A stretch of DNA of 64,000 bases from Phytohabitans houttuyneae. GTDB taxonomy: Bacteria > Actinomycetota > Actinomycetes > Mycobacteriales > Micromonosporaceae. Positions 62,243 through 64,000 of the stretch are shown here, piece after piece (the stretch's first letter is position 1; each line of letters opens with the position of its first letter). The position numbers were made by a program, and so were the translations under genes. The notes beneath the pieces were generated by a model, which saw only the letters and a program-made list of their open reading frames with translations, was not told the DNA's origin and searched no databases. The stretch covers positions 310,001 to 374,000 of the forward strand of contig NZ_BLPF01000003.1 in assembly GCF_011764425.1 (NCBI RefSeq). The letters are read 5' to 3'.

Positions 62243-63004
62243 CCCGGTACGCCTCGACGCTGCGCGGCATCGAGGAGGCGGCGCGGCTCAACGGGGGCTG
62301 GCGGTCGGCGTGCGGCGCTGACCACCGTGCGGATGGACTTCGTCGCGCTGGGCCGGGCCTGCCCGGCCGCCGTCGCGCCGTGGGGCCGTCCGAGCCCGCG
62401 CTGGCCGCGCCCGCCTGATCGTGCGCGAGTCGACCGCACTCCCGCCGCGACGCTGGCCGGCACCACGGCGTCCTCACGTCAAGACCGCTGTCAGGATCGA
62501 CGCGACGGCCGTCACCGTCGCGGCGCAAACCGTTGCCACAGCGGCGATCGCGGCACACATCACCATCACAATCCAGGCCGTCCGGTGCCCCTGGGGAGTG
62601 GGTGTCTCGGTCATGGGAAACCACCATGGGGTACCGAGGTGGCGGGCCTAGAGGGCGCACGTGAACGGAAGGTGAACAGAGCCATCTGCCGGGGTGGCGC
62701 AGAGCTGAGAGCCAGATTGATTTTGACTCCCGACGAGGCGGTCGGCTGGCAGCCCGATCCGCGGTTCATGCCGTGGCTCGGGCGTCCGTATGACCGCTTC
62801 GATGCCCGGCGTATCCGTACCCAGGCCCGCGATCTGGACACCTTGCCGCTCAACCTCTTCCGGGTCTCCAGCGCCGGCCTCTACCTCAACGACTGTCACC
62901 TCCTCTTCGCGTACGTCCTCGTCATGAGCCTGCCGCTCGTCGCCGTCTTCGCGGTCGCCCAGCGCAGGATCATCTCAGGCATCACGAGCGGCGCCGTGAA
63001 GTAG
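62243..63004 (+). pseudogene. Relics of a MalG-type sugar ABC permease
   Basis: Two pieces fit one gene. At 62243-62305 the frame reads YASTLRGIEEAARLNGGW, like the EAA loop of CUT1 permeases. At 62840-63004 another frame reads TLPLNLFRVSSAGLYLNDCH, then LLFAYVLVMSLPLVAVFAVA and QRRIISGITSGAVK, the standard permease C-terminus. Between them the sequence is not recognisable as permease (a stretch ending MPWLGRPYDRFDARRIRTQA has no known family). The C-terminal piece is the more secure. The gene has decayed or been rearranged. Confidence 0.5.
62474..62614 (-). CDS. Possible small single-pass membrane protein
   Basis: 46 residues, too short for most gene finders. ATG 62614 begins MTETPTPQGHRTAWIVMVMC and continues into one hydrophobic helix (AAIAAVATVCAATVTAVASI) ending LTAVLT. 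A polar head followed by one clean transmembrane helix is the look of a small membrane protein. There is no strong ribosome site, and it lies antisense within the decayed permease region, so it may be a chance frame. Confidence 0.4.
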   Translation of the reverse strand: MTETPTPQGHRTAWIVMVMCAAIAAVATVCAATVTAVASILTAVLT

Positions 63005-63559
63005 CAGCACGGACGGGTCCGACCAGGCGTACCGCAGCCCGACGATGCGGCCGCCACCGGCCGGCTCGGCGACCTCACTGCCGACGCACTCACCCCCGCG
63101 CGCGGTGTAGAACGCCTGCGCGGCCGTGTTCTGTCGCAGGACCATGAGGTACAGCCGCTGGTGGGAGCCGCGGGCCAGCGCGGTCGCCGCCGAGCGGGCC
63201 ATCAGCCCGGTGCCCACGCCGCGGCGCTGCGCGTCCGGCAGCACATGCAGGTTGTCCAGCAGGGTGCCCCACACCGGGTCGCGGTCGAGGACCGTGTGGA
63301 CGAACCCGACGATCCGGCCGCCCGACTCGGCGACGACGGTCTCGTGCAGCGGGTGCGGCCTTGTCAGGCGCGCGGTCCAGACGGCGAGCCGGTCGTCGAA
63401 GACCTCCTCGTCGAGAAACGCGTCCGAGTAGGCGCCGCGGTAGTTGGTGCGCCAGCCTTCCGCGTGGATCGCCGCGATCGCCTCGATGTCGCGTACGCCC
63501 GCCCCCCGATACTCCACGGCACCATGGGTACCGGCTCGTTGCGCCGATGGCCACCGCAT
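62975..63559 (-). CDS. GNAT-family N-acetyltransferase
   Basis: 194 residues from ATG 63559; the GTG at 63517 (EYRGAGVRDIEAIAAIHAEG) would give the more usual family start. The acetyl-CoA-binding motif A is LHVLPDAQRRGVGTGLMARS, followed by LYLMVLRQNTAAQAFYTARG (motif B). It acetylates an amine of a small molecule or protein; the substrate cannot be told. It overlaps the end of the permease relic by 30 bases. Confidence 0.8.
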   Translation of the reverse strand: MRWPSAQRAGTHGAVEYRGAGVRDIEAIAAIHAEGWRTNYRGAYSDAFLDEEVFDDRLAVWTARLTRPHPLHETVVAESGGRIVGFVHTVLDRDPVWGTLLDNLHVLPDAQRRGVGTGLMARSAATALARGSHQRLYLMVLRQNTAAQAFYTARGGECVGSEVAEPAGGGRIVGLRYAWSDPSVLLLHGAARDA

Positions 63560-63893
63560 TTCCCGCGAGCGTCCGGCAGATGATTGCCCGGGTCCGCGTC
63601 AGCGGCGGACCGTCGCTCCCGCCGGAGACCGCTGCGGTCGGCGGCTCGCCAGCGCTCGCCGAGATCCCCGACCTCCGCTGCCACCTCCGCGCGCCAAGGT
63701 CTTGCGGGTGATCGTGGACCGGGGCTGCCCCTGCAGGGGCGGTAAACGTTCACGATCCGTGAGGGGCCGGCGCCGCGCGGCCCCGAGCGGAGCCAGCGCC
63801 CCGACCGTGACCGGCGGCGGACGGTGAGGCCCCGGGAGGAACGGTTCGGACCACGACGGGCGTCGCGGCAGCTCCCTGCTTGATCTGGATCTT
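63560..63893. other. Gap without a recognisable gene
   Basis: Several frames are open here on both strands, as expected at this GC content, but none has a recognisable family, a good start region or typical third-position bias. The only clear element is copy C of the dispersed repeat (63823-63874). A short palindrome-like stretch CCCCTGCAGGGG lies near 63729. Confidence 0.5.
63823..63874 (+). repeat. Dispersed intergenic repeat, copy C
   Basis: Third copy of the 17309-17360 element, matching copy B at about 38 of 44 positions. The central palindrome is degenerate here (GGTTCGGACC, 63843-63852). It lies 20 bases before the stop of the gene that runs off the window end. Confidence 0.6.
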
Positions 63894-64000
63894 TCAGGCG
63901 CCCGTCCTGGACGCGGCGCGGGCGGCCCACTCCTCGTCTGCCGCCTGCTTCCTGGCGAGCCCGTCGCGGCCGTCGTAGCGCAGGAAGGCGGGCAGCGCGG
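63894..64000 (-). CDS. C-terminal end of a gene running out of the window
   Basis: The last 34 codons plus stop: they read ALPAFLRYDGRDGLARKQAA, then DEEWAARAASRTGA. The codon bias fits a real gene. Too short to name a family. Confidence 0.5.
   Translation of the reverse strand, partial: ALPAFLRYDGRDGLARKQAADEEWAARAASRTGA

Overview
This is a high-GC actinomycete chromosome segment. The evidence is the strong C/G bias at third codon positions, frequent GTG starts, ClpC1, an ECF41-type sigma factor, a large LuxR-type ATPase regulator, a MocR regulator and membrane-anchored Hsp70-like proteins. A Micromonosporaceae-type organism fits, but that is inference. No rRNA, tRNA, CRISPR array, prophage or insertion sequence was recognised.

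Layout. Positions 1-3173 are the end of a fatty-acid or polyketide-type operon (KASIII-like enzyme, CrtI-like FAD oxidoreductase, FabD-type acyltransferase). It stops at what looks like a truncated MFS exporter. Positions 3.2-17.2 kb are mixed housekeeping and accessory genes: a membrane alpha/beta hydrolase, an SRPBCC/TetR divergent pair with an operator, a decayed response regulator, ankyrin and leucine-rich proteins, a serine hydrolase, a BAHD-like acyltransferase, and clpC.

Positions 17.4-32.0 kb form a carbohydrate locus: ROK regulator, alpha-galactosidase, sugar ABC importer (binding protein plus two permeases), and divergently four tandem secreted paralogues of the DUF4832/DUF4874 type with attached CBM or FN3 modules. 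I infer that the secreted proteins act outside the cell on a polysaccharide, the importer takes up the oligosaccharides and the alpha-galactosidase finishes them. This is the most interesting system in the window, because all four paralogues share two glutamates spaced like the catalytic pair of a TIM-barrel glycosidase.

Positions 33.1-35.7 kb hold a divergent aminotransferase/MocR pair whose start codons overlap. Positions 36.1-45.3 kb carry a tight nine-gene operon (MaoC, acyl-CoA synthetase, amidohydrolase, SDR, five-gene Liv-type importer) facing a PaaX regulator, probably for uptake and CoA-dependent breakdown of an organic or aromatic acid. Positions 45.4-50.5 kb hold an ECF41 sigma factor and its probable target, then a LAL regulator with a small neighbour. 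Positions 50.5-52.9 kb encode an Hsp70-like membrane protein. Positions 53-60.7 kb hold an Opp-type ABC importer divergent from a cytoplasmic clan-A-like glycosidase, with a shared palindromic operator. The window ends with a PaaK/CapK-like ligase, a decayed sugar permease, a GNAT acetyltransferase and a cut-off gene.

Sequence quality. At least six well-conserved genes are each broken by one missing base inside a G or C run. Every repairable frameshift seen is a deletion. These are treated here as probable sequencing or assembly errors rather than true pseudogenes. Genuine relics (MFS, Hsp70, M20 peptidase, response regulator, sugar permease) also occur and cluster at the borders between functional blocks.
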